Assembly (NCBI RefSeq): GCF_000003815.2
Contig: NC_049988.1
Coordinates: 246,000 to 309,999 of the forward strand
Direction: 5' to 3'
Length of the DNA stretch: 64,000 nt
Source: Branchiostoma floridae
Taxonomy: Eukaryota > Chordata > Leptocardii > Amphioxiformes > Branchiostomatidae
Both the position numbers and the translations under genes were made by a program. The notes below the pieces were generated by a model. The model was not told where the DNA came from and did no database searches. It saw nothing but the letters and a program-made list of their open reading frames with translations. Numbering within the stretch: position 1 is the stretch's first letter; each line of letters starts with the position of its first letter. Positions 45,908 to 58,710 of this stretch are shown here, one piece after another.

Positions 45908-46557
45908 TCAGAGTCGACCGTCTGGAATGAAGAGATGGCTGGCCGAGCTTTGCACACGCATCTGAATAGCCGGTGTTGTCATGTCCCATGATGATCCGTA
46001 CCGCTCTCGCTGGATACGTTCTATCTTGTTACTTAGCTGTGTGGTTAACCCTGGGTGCCAGACAGGTGCTGAGTACTCGGACACCGGGCGAATGTAGGAA
46101 ATGAACACAGTAACAAGGTCTTTCTTCGAAATGTGAGAATGCTTCATGAAGTCTGCTTAGAAGAAACAGATAGTCGACGCTGGCTTGCTTTGTTGTAGGT
46201 GCGGTCGACGTGCACATTCTATTTTGAGGTCCGACTGTAAGAAGAGACCGAGGATCCTCATGACTCCTTCTTCCACTAGAGCAATGACATTGATCTTGAG
46301 CGAAGGAGGAAGGTGTGGAGTCATGCTGAACTGAACATGGAGGACCTTTAATACATTTGCCCGGGTGGAGGACCATGTGGCTTTCCTGGGACCATGTGTT
46401 CAGGTCTTGTTGGATGCTCGATGGTTGTGGTGATGAGTTTCTAGTTTCCAGCAAGTTCAAGTCACCTACAAACTTCCGTCTCTTGGATAGGGCTTGGCGT
46501 GCTGCACTGTTTATATACACAACTAGAGTTCCTCGAACACACATCTTCGCCAAATAA
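45908..46557 (-). pseudogene. Broken LINE reverse transcriptase fragment
   Basis: On the minus strand, frames at 46553-46147 and 46147-45908 give FVGDLNLLE (a degraded polymerase [YF]xDD block), QQDLNTWSQESHMVLHPGKC and, after frameshifts, LVTVFISYIRPVSEYSAPVW with IERIQRERYG. These are the late reverse-transcriptase and thumb motifs of CR1/Jockey-like elements. Catalytic Asp changed to Gly, frames broken: inactive. Confidence 0.75.
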
Positions 46558-47699
46558 ACATTCTTTATCGAAGGTCGTTGTTTTTGAATGATTAATGTAT
46601 GTAATTATGGCTATAATGGGCCGGATAAGCACCAAATACAGCTTAATACGAGATGTTAATATAGCAAAGCTGGATTAAGGTCTTTAGCTAGGTTAGGCTA
46701 GGTCTTTAGTTTTATATAAGATTTCACTCTACAAAATGTACATTGCAGTCTTTTCGTAAAAAAAGAAATAATAAACAAACTTTGAGTGACTGGCCTATAT
46801 ATTAGATAATAGGTCATCTAAGGGTTACCTAAGGGTCATACGTAAGGATTGTTACGGCCCCGCCTTGGTGAATGTTTGTGTCCATCTCATGAAAATAGTA
46901 AGTAAAGTTTTGCAATCGCGAGTTAAGTCAGAGGTATTTTACACAGTCTACCTGGCCTGGCTATCACGTCAGGCTACTCAGATCCCCCCATTCATAGCCC
47001 CGCAAAGACAAAATAGCTGATTGACAGGCATAGTAATTGCTAATCTCCAAGTATTAGTATATTCATAAGCCTTACTTAGATCCTCCTCTACAACCTAGCA
47101 CAAACCGAGACAAGATACGATACCACCCGCGTTCTATGACCGCACTCGTACAACCCGGAAGTATATGATATTGTCGTAATCGGTTGCACGGAAACCCCCA
47201 TGCAGTGTGAAATCGAGGCCAAAATCAGGCAAAAAGAGCCAGTTTGAACGCCAACTTTGACTCTTAAAATCTCATCCCGAAATAGTATTTGAATCATTAA
47301 GCGTACTGTATGCGATCGAACAACTCATGAGGATTACGTTGGCACCTTTGACAGCCTGATTTGGCCCACCGCGATGTTTTAATCTTTTTTTACGTGACCA
47401 TGTCTTATGCCTCAAACGGGCGGGCGTGTAACACCCTGCCATGGCATGACGATTAGTTCTGCTCCACCTTTGATTTGTCTGTGCTAAGACCCGGAGACTG
47501 AGGACAGGGGGTTAATTTGGTGTGACTGGCCCTTGTCAGGGAAAGGAGATCAGGCTTCTGCTTCTGTCTGAAGGGCTTGAATGATAAATGAAGATTAATG
47601 GTCCACACATTAGTGCTGGACTAGGGTGACAATGGTGCCAGTGTCATGTTGCACTGCACACCACTTTTGTAAGGGATGTGGTTCTCTCCATGATAAGAA

Positions 47700-48480
47700 T
47701 CCCAAAGTAAGTATATTAAGTAGATCGCAATTTACATAATTAGTATCTCATTATGTTGATAAGCACCCTAAGTACCTACCTACCAAAAGCAAAGAATATC
47801 CATCAATCCCCTCTGCAGTTATCCTTTTTAAAAGTTACAAACTATAAGACCCACTGCAGTTCCAAACAAGCTGCTAGGGGGCCCAAAATTACACCATTCA
47901 CTCCTAGTCCCAACAGCTATCCACCACTTAAAAATCATGAACATGGCACTTCTGGAAAATTTAGGCGCAAGCTTTGACGCTCACTTGCAGTACCAAAACA
48001 AGTCGCTAGGAGGCCCATTATCGAACTTGACCTTCCTTTCTGTGTCCCCTACCTATCAACAAAATATCATTAGCATCCATGTAGAACATCTCGAGTTATC
48101 GTGTTAACAGACAAACGCAATTACATACAAAGCCAGCTACAGCACTATAGGTAAAAGCTAGCTAAACCATTCTCGCACATGATAATCCTTTACACAACCG
48201 CTACACACCTGCCAAATATCGTAGAAATCGCCCAGCTGTATTTTGAGTTATGCTTCTCGAAACAAACCTCGAAAAAATACAAAGGTCGCTGCTGTACCGT
48301 AGGAAAACGCCAGGTAAACCATTTTCAAACTAGGCATGCCTTTCGACAACCGCTACACACCTACAAAAAATCAAAAAGTTCCATCCACAATTTCTCGACT
48401 TATATGCTGTTGACCTACATACAGACCCAAGTAAGCAATCTTATAATCTTCGCTGGCGAAGATAATAAATATGAGGGGGG
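47700..48480 (-). repeat. R1 dispersed repeat, reverse orientation
   Basis: CAGTACC, GCTAGGAGGCCCATTATCGA, CTTGACCTTCCTTTCTG and TTCGCTGGCGAAGATAATAA are R1 blocks in inverse order. 46560-47700 holds nothing recognisable. Confidence 0.7.
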
Positions 48481-48842
48481 CAAGAATCGTACCTTGCGGT
48501 CAAAGGCTTTACTGTAATCCGTGGACACCAGGGAGCTCAGGGTACCATATCTGTCGGAGAAGCATACCTTGAAGTTTTCTGGGAATACCCCTTTTCACGG
48601 TTTCAGTCAATACAGTCAAATTGATGATGATGTCATAAGTACGTCAAATTACGTCATAACACGGTCGAATTACTTAAAATGTTTCAATATTATATCTACA
48701 TCATTCTTTAAAAAATAATGGCCATATAATAAGTCGTTTAATAGTTACTTGAGTCAGAAAGAGTCGACCCTAAGTTGTCAACTTGATAAGTAATACCACA
48801 ATAGTGTTTTTTGCACAACATACTGTGACAAATTGAAAACAA

Positions 48843-49210
48843 GTCAAGTCAAGTTTATTGCACAACGATTGCATCAGGTACAATGTATGGCAAGTAACAT
48901 GTATTACTTACAGCTACAAACTATCTACAACAGTATACAACAGTATACTAATCGAACATAACAGAAAATATGGCGGCATAGTGTATTTCACATTGTTAAA
49001 ACACTTCTCTTTTGCATAGCATTATATATAAATTGACCTAGGTGGACAGATATGGAGTCGGGACATGATAGAAGTACATTGAATATTTCTCTTCTTGTTT
49101 TAGGTAATGTTGTTCTGTTGTTACATGTGGTCAATAACTTTTTCCTTCCTTCATTATATAATAGCTGACGTATTCCGTACCGCAGATGGTGGTGATTTAT
49201 ACCTTAGCTA
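48843..49210 (-). mobile_element. LINE 3' tail fragment
   Basis: AAGTCAAGTCAAGTTTATTG at 48841 is the inverse of a GCAATAAAC tail; related to tails at 4.6 and 35.6 kb. No protein motif retained. Confidence 0.55.
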
Positions 49211-49250
49211 TAGAACTGTTTTTTAGACGGAACGAGATTGATACCGATTT

Positions 49251-49330
49251 TTGTGGGGGGGGGGGGTAACTGGGGGAGGGGCGAGATCGCTGTGACCGTG
49301 GGTCAATCTGGGACGGGGGGGGGGGGCTTT
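49251..49330 (+). other. G-rich tract
   Basis: Two runs of 12-13 G and several runs of 3-6 G within 80 bp on the plus strand. Potential G-quadruplex, in the intron before pentraxin cassette 2. Run lengths may be unreliable. Confidence 0.7.
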
Positions 49331-50056
49331 TGTAAACAACGCCCCGTCTAACGCCCGAACTCTTTAACCACTTACCGTATGGCCCTCAATTGTCTTCGTA
49401 GGATGATGTCCCCCAATCAAAATAAATTAAATGTTGAGATGCTAAGATATTTCAGCTATTATGACGAAATATAACGTAATTTTGGCGTCATCATTTTGAT
49501 TATTGGCTGGGACCATGAAAAACATTTTTAGAAAAGGTATGTTACAAAAACAAAATAAGTTATTGACAGGTTCATGGCACCGGTATTGATGTATGTCAAC
49601 ATCAAAGCGAACACTTACCTCTGTCGGTTGATAAAAAGCAATACATCCTTTCTGCTATCTAAATAAGTAACTGTGCTGAGCTTACAGACGATGGTTGAAC
49701 ACGTCGGTGAACTTTTGATTAAGATACATACAAATTACATCATTTTACAAATTGGCTCTTATTGTCTTTGAAGCATGAGACGATCGATGTGATTTGAAGT
49801 TTAAACTTGAGAAAATCTCTACTTTGTGTACGAGATAACTTATTGATGTTTTGAGAAAAAGTAATTACTCGTGTTGCATGTCATATTTCATTGACATGCA
49901 AGATTTTAAAGTTGATATGTCTATGTACGTCATTGTAAAATAGTGAGACTGCAATTGTTTCGTAGCAAAAATGCTACGAACAAAATCTACATAACTGCAA
50001 AAGTTTAACTTCTTCTGTAAAACGTTCGTTGAGACGTAAATGTCTTTTTATTCTAG

Positions 50057-50904
50057 TGTGTCCATCTACAAAATCAAGCCCAAGTTGTGGAGACATTTTG
50101 AGCTTTCCATCAATAATAACGCAACAAGACTACGTACAGCTCCAAAGTACACTGTCCGCCCCTTTGACTGCACTGACGGCCTGCGTCCGAATGAGAACAA
50201 ATGCCGATCACAGTGGAACATTGTTCAGCTACGCCACCCTGCGACATCATGATGAACTTTTGCTCTTTGGTCACAGGGGACGGACAACATTTACTGTACG
50301 TCCCTTTGTTTGTTAGCAATCATAAGAATCATACTTTTAAACAGGACCCTTAAACCATTTTGAAACTTACATTTATTATCATCTTGTAATCATGCCAAAC
50401 GACGCCTGAAAATAAGTGTGCCTTTAAGTGTTGATAGAATAAAAGGCATTATGGCCTAGCCTAGCTAACTGAATGCATTTGACTTATAATTTCAAATTTT
50501 GAACCCCTAGGCCCATATTCAGAACCACGCCACTGTCACAGTGAATCTTCCTGTGTTGGATGACATGTGGCACTTGGTTTGCTTCACATGGAGGAGTTCA
50601 AGTGGTGATTGGAAAATGTACACAGACGGGAGTATTGTAAGTTCGGGTACTGGACTGTCTGTAGGGAGGTCAGTTGATCCCGGTGGTGTTTGGATTCTCG
50701 GCCAAGATCAAGATTCTCCAGGTGGAACTTTAGATCCTAATCAAGCTTTTGGAGGGGACATTTCAATTTTCAACGTCTGGGATTATGCCTTGAATGACGT
50801 ACAAATATCACAACACTTCTGGACTTACTATGGCAACGTCATAAACTGGGAAACGGTTGGAAAATTAGTGTATGGAGGAGTCCAGTTGCATCAGGTGGAA
50901 TGCG
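50057..50904 (+). CDS. Gene 3 pentraxin cassette 2, intact
   Basis: Exon A 50057-50295 (239 nt, same length and phase as cassette 1) and exon B 50511-50904 (phase 0-1, donor GTACGT). Reads CGDILSFPSIITQQDYVQLQ, SGTLFSYATLRHHDELLLFG, MWHLVCFTW, WILGQDQDSPGG, GDISIFNVWDYALND and a closing QVECG. Roughly 210 residues, a full pentraxin domain. Known: pentraxins bind microbial or damage-exposed ligands with calcium. Because exon B ends at a phase-1 donor, the protein must continue; the next fitting plus-strand exon seen is the D8C exon at 54775. Confidence 0.85.
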
Positions 50905-51748
50905 GTACGTGTATTGTTAAAATACGTCGCCTGAATTGATTATATATTTACTACCCTGTTGTTTGCTTTCTGGGTAGAGGGTTTTCGTTGTTACCTCTTT
51001 TGCATTGATGATATAAGTTTACCGACTATAACTGATGTACCATACTGTACCATATATATTTGTCTGGAATCAATGAGTTGTCATGCTTTCTAAAGCTATA
51101 TGTTTGATGTTAGTACATATTAAACATTTTCGTACCATTCTAGCTTGATCTGTATCTTCGGCGTAACCCACCAGCTCAATTGATCATTCTAAAATTCTTT
51201 TTCAATCCTGGGTTAATTCGGCGCTAAAAGTCAATTGATGAAACAGGAAGAGAATTAGCATCATGACCTACATTGCGTAATTTTTTTTCAATAACATTGT
51301 CTTGTAAACAAAATAATTGAAGATCTTGAGATTTTTTCAGATACATATACTACTCTTTTTGTTGGTTGGACAGATGTAGTACTTAGTGAGTGAGAGAGTG
51401 AGTAAAATATTATTATTTTTTATTTATTTGAAATTGACTAATGACCACGATCGATTTTTTATGCCGTTATTACTTTATTGCAATAGAAAGGGAACTGCTA
51501 ACACAGTATCTCATCAAATGATAGATTGATAGATAGATGGTCGATTACATAATATAGGCCATTATTATTTCCTTGGTTTATTACTATTGAATAGATTATA
51601 CGGCAATAACTTGGTCGTGTACTTTTGTCTATGTTCAACATTACAAGCAATGTAAATCTATATTAGAAAGTCGTATTATTAAAAACGGTTAAAGTGACAC
51701 TTAACATGAATTCCCATAATACACAGTCTTGGAAGCAATGTTTGGGAA

Positions 51749-52763
51749 TTTACTAATCTCCAAGCAGATCTTGTGTGGCAAAATGGGAAGGAGTTTAGCC
51801 GGCAGAGGAGTTATTGGCCACAGCGAAGATCTGCCGCAGGACCGAAAAACTCACTTTTCAGAAACGTGTTTCTGTTCCTCCTAGTGCCTACTTAAATCTA
51901 ACGTGAAAATTGGCCGGGATTATTATTTTACAACCTTTCCGAGCCAGTTCCAGGACGAACGCGGCGATCCGCGCCAGTTCACAGCGGGGGCTTCCCCCCG
52001 AGATCGCTGGAGCAGACCGCATCACAGCGCACAAAGACAACGTATCGACATATGAAATTATCAGTTGTACACAAATAACAAGTTATTGTCTTGTTGTTAC
52101 ATGTATATATTTCGCAGTAAAAGCTGCGTTTTAACTAAACACTTCCTGTGTCATTTTTTTCTTGTCTGCAACTTCGAATCTTTTACCGATCATATACACT
52201 TGGATCGGAAGGACCCACGCTCTTAACTTTTGACGGGCAGACGTCGGCGTGTAAAAATGTAGACAGAACTTGAAATTTTGGAAAGGTATCCACATTTTCA
52301 GCACGTGCATTTTAGTGAAGCCGATTTGAATTATTTCTAACGGCGTCCGGCGACGATCTCAGACAAACAAAGGCGCCGTTGCTTCGTGAAATATTCAATG
52401 GGGAAATCGACGCCAGCGCCCCCCTCCCCACTGCACTTTCGTCCTGTCGCATCGTGCTGACGCGTTTTGCTGTTGTTTTCCTCCAGTACGTAGTCAGTTA
52501 TTGACACCAAAGACGCAAAGAAATCCCCAGATGTCACAGAAAACACAATGAACTCTTACAGCCGACCCGTGAGGGGATCCCTGGCCCCGCACGCCCGGGG
52601 CAATTCGCACCTGAAGTCTTCCTAACGCAGTTTAATTGCCTGATAATAGCCTTTGAGTTTTTCCGTCCTGCGGCAGATCTTCGCTGTGGCCAATAACTCC
52701 TCTGCCGGCTAAACTCCTTCCCATTTGCCACAGCAAGATCTGCTTGGAGATTAGGAATTTACG
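51749..52763. mobile_element. 1 kb element with about 100-bp terminal inverted repeats
   Basis: 51755-51850 (AATCTCCAAGCAGATCTTG ... GGACCGAAAAACTC) is the inverse of 52661-52755 (GAGTTTTTCCGTCCTGC ... CAAGATCTGCTTGGAGATT), with few mismatches. The interior is GC-rich and has no transposase motif. 50905-51748 has no exon recognised. Confidence 0.85.
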
Positions 52764-52804
52764 CCTAAAGCTTATATAAAGCCAGCACTTTAAGCAAAGT
52801 AAAT

Positions 52805-53353
52805 CTATTGCAAATGGAGTTCCACAAACACACAACGTTACCAAATAAACAAGGGCTATTATAAAGGATGCCTGTTTTTCAGACCTTATACACCATTGGC
52901 GTTATGATGGTCCTGTCCTATTGTAAATTTAACTGGATTAAGTCCCTTAATTCAATATGCAAAAAAATCATAAGCAACGAAGGCCATATTTGTTTCCTCC
53001 TAAATTATGTAAATGTGAAATTAAGCTGCTTTATTTCTGCTAATGTTCAAATTCACTTAGCTTCATAATGCTACAAGTATAAAATTCCCATTAATTACCA
53101 CTCTGGAATTACTAGTAAAAAGGTCCACTGCAGTACCCACCTACCAAACATCACCAGGATCCACCCAAGGCTTCTCAAGTTTTGTTGTTTATGTGCATGG
53201 TAGATCAGAGAACTCTATGATCCACTTAAATCTGCAATAGGACAAGACCATCATTACATCAAGGATAAATTTTATAATGTTAAGAATGCCCGCACTCTAG
53301 ATCTTCAAAACCCTTGTTTATTTGGCTAAGATATGCGTTCGTGGAACTCTAGC
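52805..53353. repeat. R1 dispersed repeat
   Basis: Left edge GGAGTTCCACAAACACACAA and right edge TTGGCTAAGATATGCGTTCG with GGAACTCTAG: the R1 end appears inverted at both sides of this copy. Confidence 0.6.
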
Positions 53354-53788
53354 TTTTGATAATTTCCCGTGCATCTTTCCTCACATCGATCGTGCTTTGT
53401 TGAAACAAGAAATCTTTTTTTTCAAAGCTGTGCCTTGCCGCGTATTTTATGTTATTTTGGTAAGTTAGACTAGATTCTACGCTTAAAAATCCCGAGTTCC
53501 ACATGTCGCCCCCCTCCCCCCTCATTATCATAATTTATGTCAGATGAATTATTGGCACATTAAACAGGTTTTGTAAAACTTTTTGACCCACAATGAATAT
53601 GCATTATTTTTTATTACAAACTAAGTTCCTTCTGATGCAATTTGTGATATATATTTATATAAACATGGTGAGTTAAAGCGTAGATTTATTACGCTGGACC
53701 ACATACAGTAACATGCGTCTAGAAGAGCGTTTTAATACTCGCCTGGAATGTACCATTGTCTAACTAAAGCATGAAACTCGGCAAGGAA

Positions 53789-53888
53789 NNNNNNNNNNNN
53801 NNNNNNNNNNNNNNNNNNNNNNNNNNNNNNNNNNNNNNNNNNNNNNNNNNNNNNNNNNNNNNNNNNNNNNNNNNNNNNNNNNNNNNNN
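53789..53888. other. Assembly gap (100 N)
   Basis: Run of N upstream of the gene 3 D8C exon. A short exon could be missing here. Confidence 0.99.
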
Positions 53889-53989
53889 AGGTGACGATCT
53901 CTTGTACCTGAACAGAGGTCAGTTCATAGCTTAGATAGAAGATTACACATTCTACCCAATATCTATGTAATGATGCCTTACTTTGCATA

Positions 53990-54580
53990 TTAAGTAAATT
54001 CACACTGTATGAAATTACGTTAATCAGAACCTACAGTACCTGCCTGCCGAAAACAATGAATATCCATCAATCCCCACTGGAGTTATCCTTCTCAAAAGGT
54101 AGAAACAAAAATGTTCACTGCATTTCTAAACAAGTGGCCATGGGGCCCAAATCTACACCACTTGCTCCCTGCACCAAGGCCTATTCACTACTAAAAACGT
54201 TCAGCAGAAAACTTAAAGTCCAACTTTGAACCTCCGCTGCAGTACCGTAATTCACCACCAGGAGGCCCATTATCGGACATGACCTTCGGTTTCGCAACCC
54301 CTACATAACTACCAAATACCATGCAAAACGATCCACAACGATTCGAGTTACCTTGTACACAAACGCACAAACGCACAATTATAAACTCACCCCACTGAAG
54401 TCCCGCAAAAAGTGCCACGTTAACCGTTTTAGAACAATACTCCTGCAGTCACTACTTAAAACCAAATATCATAAGATTCCATCCACGGCTGCTCGAGTTA
54501 TATGTGATTGACCTGCATATTGGGACACAAAGAATTACTACCCAAAATATAACCTTTTAACCTTTTAAGAAGGTAATAAA
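53990..54580 (-). repeat. R1 dispersed repeat
   Basis: Blocks ACCAGGAGGCCCATTATCGG, CATGACCTTCGGTTTCG, CTACCAAATACCATG and CGATTCGAGTTACCTTGTAC, reversed. Just upstream of the gene 3 D8C exon. Confidence 0.7.
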
Positions 54581-54774
54581 ACTAGTTACCTGCCAGAGGA
54601 GCTCCTTATTTCATGTCAGTGATCCATAGTGGAATATGAGTTGTAAAAAATTAAACATACGTACTTCCATCGAAAAATTGATAACTTGACATTATTCGAA
54701 TGACACAGACATTTTGCAATCATGGTGTTTTGTGTACCGATTATTAACGCTTATTGCTCTTTTAATTTTTCTAG

Positions 54775-55206
54775 AAACATCACTAGGACAGGACCTTTGC
54801 AACATCTCTAACAATGACATCTGCGACACGGCCTACAATAACACGATAACGGACCCAAAGCGAAGTACCGCGTTTGTTCCTGGCTCAGGCGACACCCTTC
54901 TATGTGACAACACCTTGATGAGGGGATGGTACCGGTTTGAAGCCCATAGTCAGAGCGTGCGGATTCCAGAACAGTGCGTAGAGACCTACCATTGTGGAAC
55001 ACAGGCCCCCTTGTGGCTTGACGGCCCACATCCCATCAACAGCCGAGTGGTACACAGAGACGTCTGCGCCAACTATGGGGTTCCCGGGGACTGTTGCAGT
55101 GATCGAATTTCAATCCGCGTTAAAAAATGCACTGACGATGGAGGGACCAACTTCTATGCGTACTGCCTATCACCGACGTCTGGGTGTAACCAAGCGTATT
55201 GTGCAG
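54775..55206 (+). CDS. Gene 3 D8C exon
   Basis: Acceptor TTTTTCTAG, donor GTAAAT, 432 nt (144 codons), phase 1-1. Reads ETSLGQDLCN, LLCDNTLMRGWYRFEAH, CVETYHCGTQAPLWLDG, NYGVPGDCC, RVKKC and CNQAYCAG: a complete D8C domain, clearly diverged from genes 1 and 2. The apolar stretch upstream in the open frame is the intron's pyrimidine tract; no ATG-started signal is in frame. Known: a D8C near the N-terminus followed by a Cys stretch is typical of VWDE and uromodulin-like proteins. Confidence 0.88.
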
Positions 55207-55432
55207 GTAAATAAGCATGTCCAAGTTATAGTCATTGTCATTGTCTTTAAACGCAACAGGGGCAGTAAAACAATAAAACAGTTGATATTTCGTTCCTTAA
55301 ATAACCCCAACGGGCCTTTTTGTCCCAATCTTACGTCACTTTCTGAACAACTGTCTTCGTCAGTTGACGAGATCTTCAAGATGTACATTAATTTGTAAAC
55401 AAATGTTTGTTTTTTTCCTTTTCATGGTATAG

Positions 55433-55492
55433 GCAACCAAGTACCATGTCCTGCTGGCCAAGTTTGGGGTGATAAATATGGATACTGCGTCA
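55433..55492 (+). CDS. Gene 3 short Cys exon
   Basis: 60 nt, phase 1-1, acceptor GGTATAG, donor GTGAGT. Reads NQVPCPAGQVWGDKYGYCV. Same length, phases and C-P-x-G pattern as the exons after D8C in genes 1 and 2, so this D8C plus 60-nt pair is an old unit. Confidence 0.82.
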
Positions 55493-55724
55493 GTGAGTAT
55501 TACATTAATTCTTAAGCTGATGTTGTTTCTCACTAAAAGACGGTTTCAGGGTTGGGGTTTCCAGCCCCTCTTTAAATAGAGGGTACTAATTATAGATAAA
55601 AAAATTTTCTCAATCAACCCAATAATTTATTCCAAGAGAAAGCTAACAGTCTAAATTTACTTTTAGAAGCATTAATGGATTGTTAGGGTAATAATGGTAT
55701 TATGTTTTATATAATCATTTTGTA

Positions 55725-56925
55725 TTATTATCTTCGCCAAGAAGATAATGTTTTTGGTTACATGGGTCTGTATGTAGGTCAACAGCATATAAGTCGACAA
55801 ATTGCGGATGGAACTTTTTGATTTTTTGCAGGTGTGTAGCGGTTGTTGAAAGACATGCCTAGGTCGAAAATGGTTTACCTGGCATTTTTCTACGGTACAG
55901 CAGCGAGCTTGTATTTTTCGTGTTTTTTTTCGGGAAGCATAAGTCAAAATGCAGCTGGGCGATTTCCATGATATTTGCCGGGTGTGCAGCCGTTGTAGGA
56001 AGGATTGTCATGTGCAAGAATGGTTTAGCTAGCTTTTACCTATGGTGCTGTAGCTGGCTTTGTATGTAAGTGCGTTTGTCTGTGGACAGCATAACTCGAG
56101 AACTCTTGAATGGATCCTGATGGTATTTGGTAGGTGGGTGGGGGTCAGGAAAACGAAGGTCAAGTTCGATAATGGGTCCCCTAGTGCTACCTAAGATACT
56201 GCAAAACTTTTTAACTTTGACACTTCGTGTTCTGGACATGCTGCGGTCATAGTTTTTGAGTGGTAAATAGCCCTTGGAGCAGAGAGTAAGTGCTGTGAGT
56301 TTGGACCCCCTAGCGGCTTTTTGGGAACTGCAGGAACCGATTTCCTTTCAGACTTTGGACGAGAATAACTCGAGAACGTGTTGAAGGATCATCAGGATTT
56401 TTGGTATGTAGATAGAATGAGTGATGACTTACATCATGTAATACTAGTTATGCAAATCAGTAGCTTATTTCCATAATTAATGGGGAAAGTTATAAATCCA
56501 TGCCAACAGCATATACCTCAAGAAGCTGTGCATGGGTTTTCATAATATTTAGTATTTGAGTAGCGGTTGCAGAAAGGAAGGTTGTGTTCGAAAATGGTTT
56601 ACGTAGCATTTTTCGTTAGGACGGTAGCAGGCCGGGTGTGTGCGTCCGTTTGTTTGTGGAATGCTTAACTCGAGAAGCCTTGAGAGGATCCTGATATTTG
56701 GTAGGTGGGTAGGAGTCAGGACAACGAAGGTCGAGTATGATAGTGGACCCCCTAGCGGCTTCCTAAGGTACTGCAGCAAAACTTGACATCTCGTGTTCTG
56801 AACATGCTGTGGTCGTGATTTTTGAGTGGTAGATAGCCTAAGTGATGACTTACATGATGTAATACTAATTATGCAAATCGATAAGAAATTGGCGAAGAGA
56901 TGTGTTCGTCGAACTCTAGTTTGTC
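55725..56925 (+). repeat. R1 dispersed repeats, two to three copies in a row
   Basis: Copy edges at 55728 (ATCTTCGCCAAGAAGATAAT) and 56888 (TGGCGAAGAGATGTGTTCGT). Inner blocks ATTTGGTAGGTGGGTGGGGG, CTAAGATACTGCA, GGACGAGAATAACTCGAGAA. Confidence 0.75.
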
Positions 56926-57599
56926 TAAAGCATACATAACGTGTCAGTATTCAAAGAGTGTCCTTAAAATGCCGTGACAACATCAGCATTACACACATGA
57001 GAAAAAATCTAGCACATGTGTAATTACAGGTGAGTTTATGCCAGTATGTTCTTCTGGGTGCTGAACTTATCATTCGGCTAAAAAGCTGATTTCTTATATT
57101 CACATATTTCACTTCCTCCTGTACCTTTACGAATCCGATGGTACATATGCACATATTGCAATTCATCTTACAGTGCATGCCATCATACATCTGGAATGGA
57201 ATAAGAAAATGACAAGTTTGCAATTGAAAATGTACGACTTCCTCTACTTCCTTGTATCTACTATTACTAACTGCAATTTAATACTATTGATTTGACGTTC
57301 CAAAACAAGTACATGCAAGATCATCAAATGACGGCATCCGTGGTGATTTAGGAACCTTTTCCATTTCGATCAATGCTGAGAAACAATTAATCAGATACTG
57401 GCACCGTCTATTAAACTTACCCTAAGATTCTTTACTCCTTGATACGATATTTCACTTTCCGTTGAATATGATTGGGCAAATCACATTTGGCAATGGTGCT
57501 TTTGGGTATGTATGGACAAAACCAAGGTTGTATCATGTTAATATACTAACCAACCAATTACGACTCCGGTTTCAGGATATATGCCGACAAGAAGATAAA

Positions 57600-58710
57600 A
57601 AACTAGAGTTCCACGAACACATACCTTTGCCAAATAAACCAGGTTTGTTATGTAGAATGATGTCTGTAGACATAAATGTGTTACTCATTACATTTTATTT
57701 CATATGCCTGGAGTTGGTTTATAAAATTTCGCCATTAATCATGCACATTAGATCCCTATTTACATAATAATAATATCAAATTGTATCAAGCATCACTTAA
57801 GCTTTCAGCATACCGAAAATCATGATGATCCTTTCATCCCTTCTTGACTTATTCTCTTTCAAAGGCTGACACTAAACCGCTTCCTGCAGTTCCAAACAAG
57901 GACGCTAGGGGACCCAAACACACACCTCTTACTCTCTGCCCTCTTTCTCAGTTACATACGTGACAACTTTGGAAGTCCTATCACAGAATGCAGTGAATTC
58001 ATAAACATTTCTCATTAATTACGCAAATTAGCTGTTAATTTATATAATTGGTATCTCATTATGTAAGTCTTTACTTAAGGCTATCTACATAAAAAATTAT
58101 GATGATCCGTCAACACGTTCATATTTTCTCATTTATTATGCAAATGAGGTCGCCATTTGCATAGTTGATATCTTTCGACATTTCTCTCCTTCCCAGCTAT
58201 ATATGTGACAATTTAAAAGTCCTATCGTGGAATGAAGTGAATTTATAAACTTTTCTCATTTATTATGCAAATTAGCTAATGATTTGCATAACTTGTATCC
58301 CATTATCTAAGTCATCACTCATTCTATCTACATACCAAAAATCATGGCGATCCCTCAGCACGTTCTTGAGATATTCTCATCCAAATTTTGAAAACCGACG
58401 CCTGCAGTTCCAAAAAAGCCTCTAGGGGGCCAAAACTCACAGCACTTACTCTCTATCACTTAAAAATCACGACCACAGCATGTCCAGAACATGAGATATA
58501 AAAAATAGACGGTCCGCTGCAGTACCTTAGCAAGCCGCTAGGGGCCCCCATTATCGAAGTTGACCTTCGTTTTCCTAACCCCATACCCACCTACCAAATA
58601 TCATCAGGATCCATCCAAGGCTTCTCGGGTTATGCTGTTCACACACACACACACAGAGACAGACGTACAAGCCTAAAACATAACCTTAGCCATTCAGGCA
58701 AAGTTAATAA
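57600..58710 (-). repeat. R1 dispersed repeat, reverse orientation
   Basis: Left edge AACTAGAGTTCCACGAACAC, then blocks CTAGGGGGCCAAAACTC, CATACCCACCTACCAAATAT and GGATCCATCCAAGGCTTCTC, right edge at AACCTTAGCCATTCAGGCAA. Confidence 0.75.

Noticed and set aside
52868-53068. Small plus-strand gene starting MPVFQTLYTIGVMMVLSYCK
   Set aside because: The start region matches R1 edges at 42.8 and 57.6 kb, so it is repeat sequence.
54714-54774. Signal peptide directly upstream of gene 3 D8C (hydrophobic open frame)
   Set aside because: No in-frame ATG; it is a T-rich tract before TTTTTCTAG, as in the paralogues at 27.6 and 1.5 kb.
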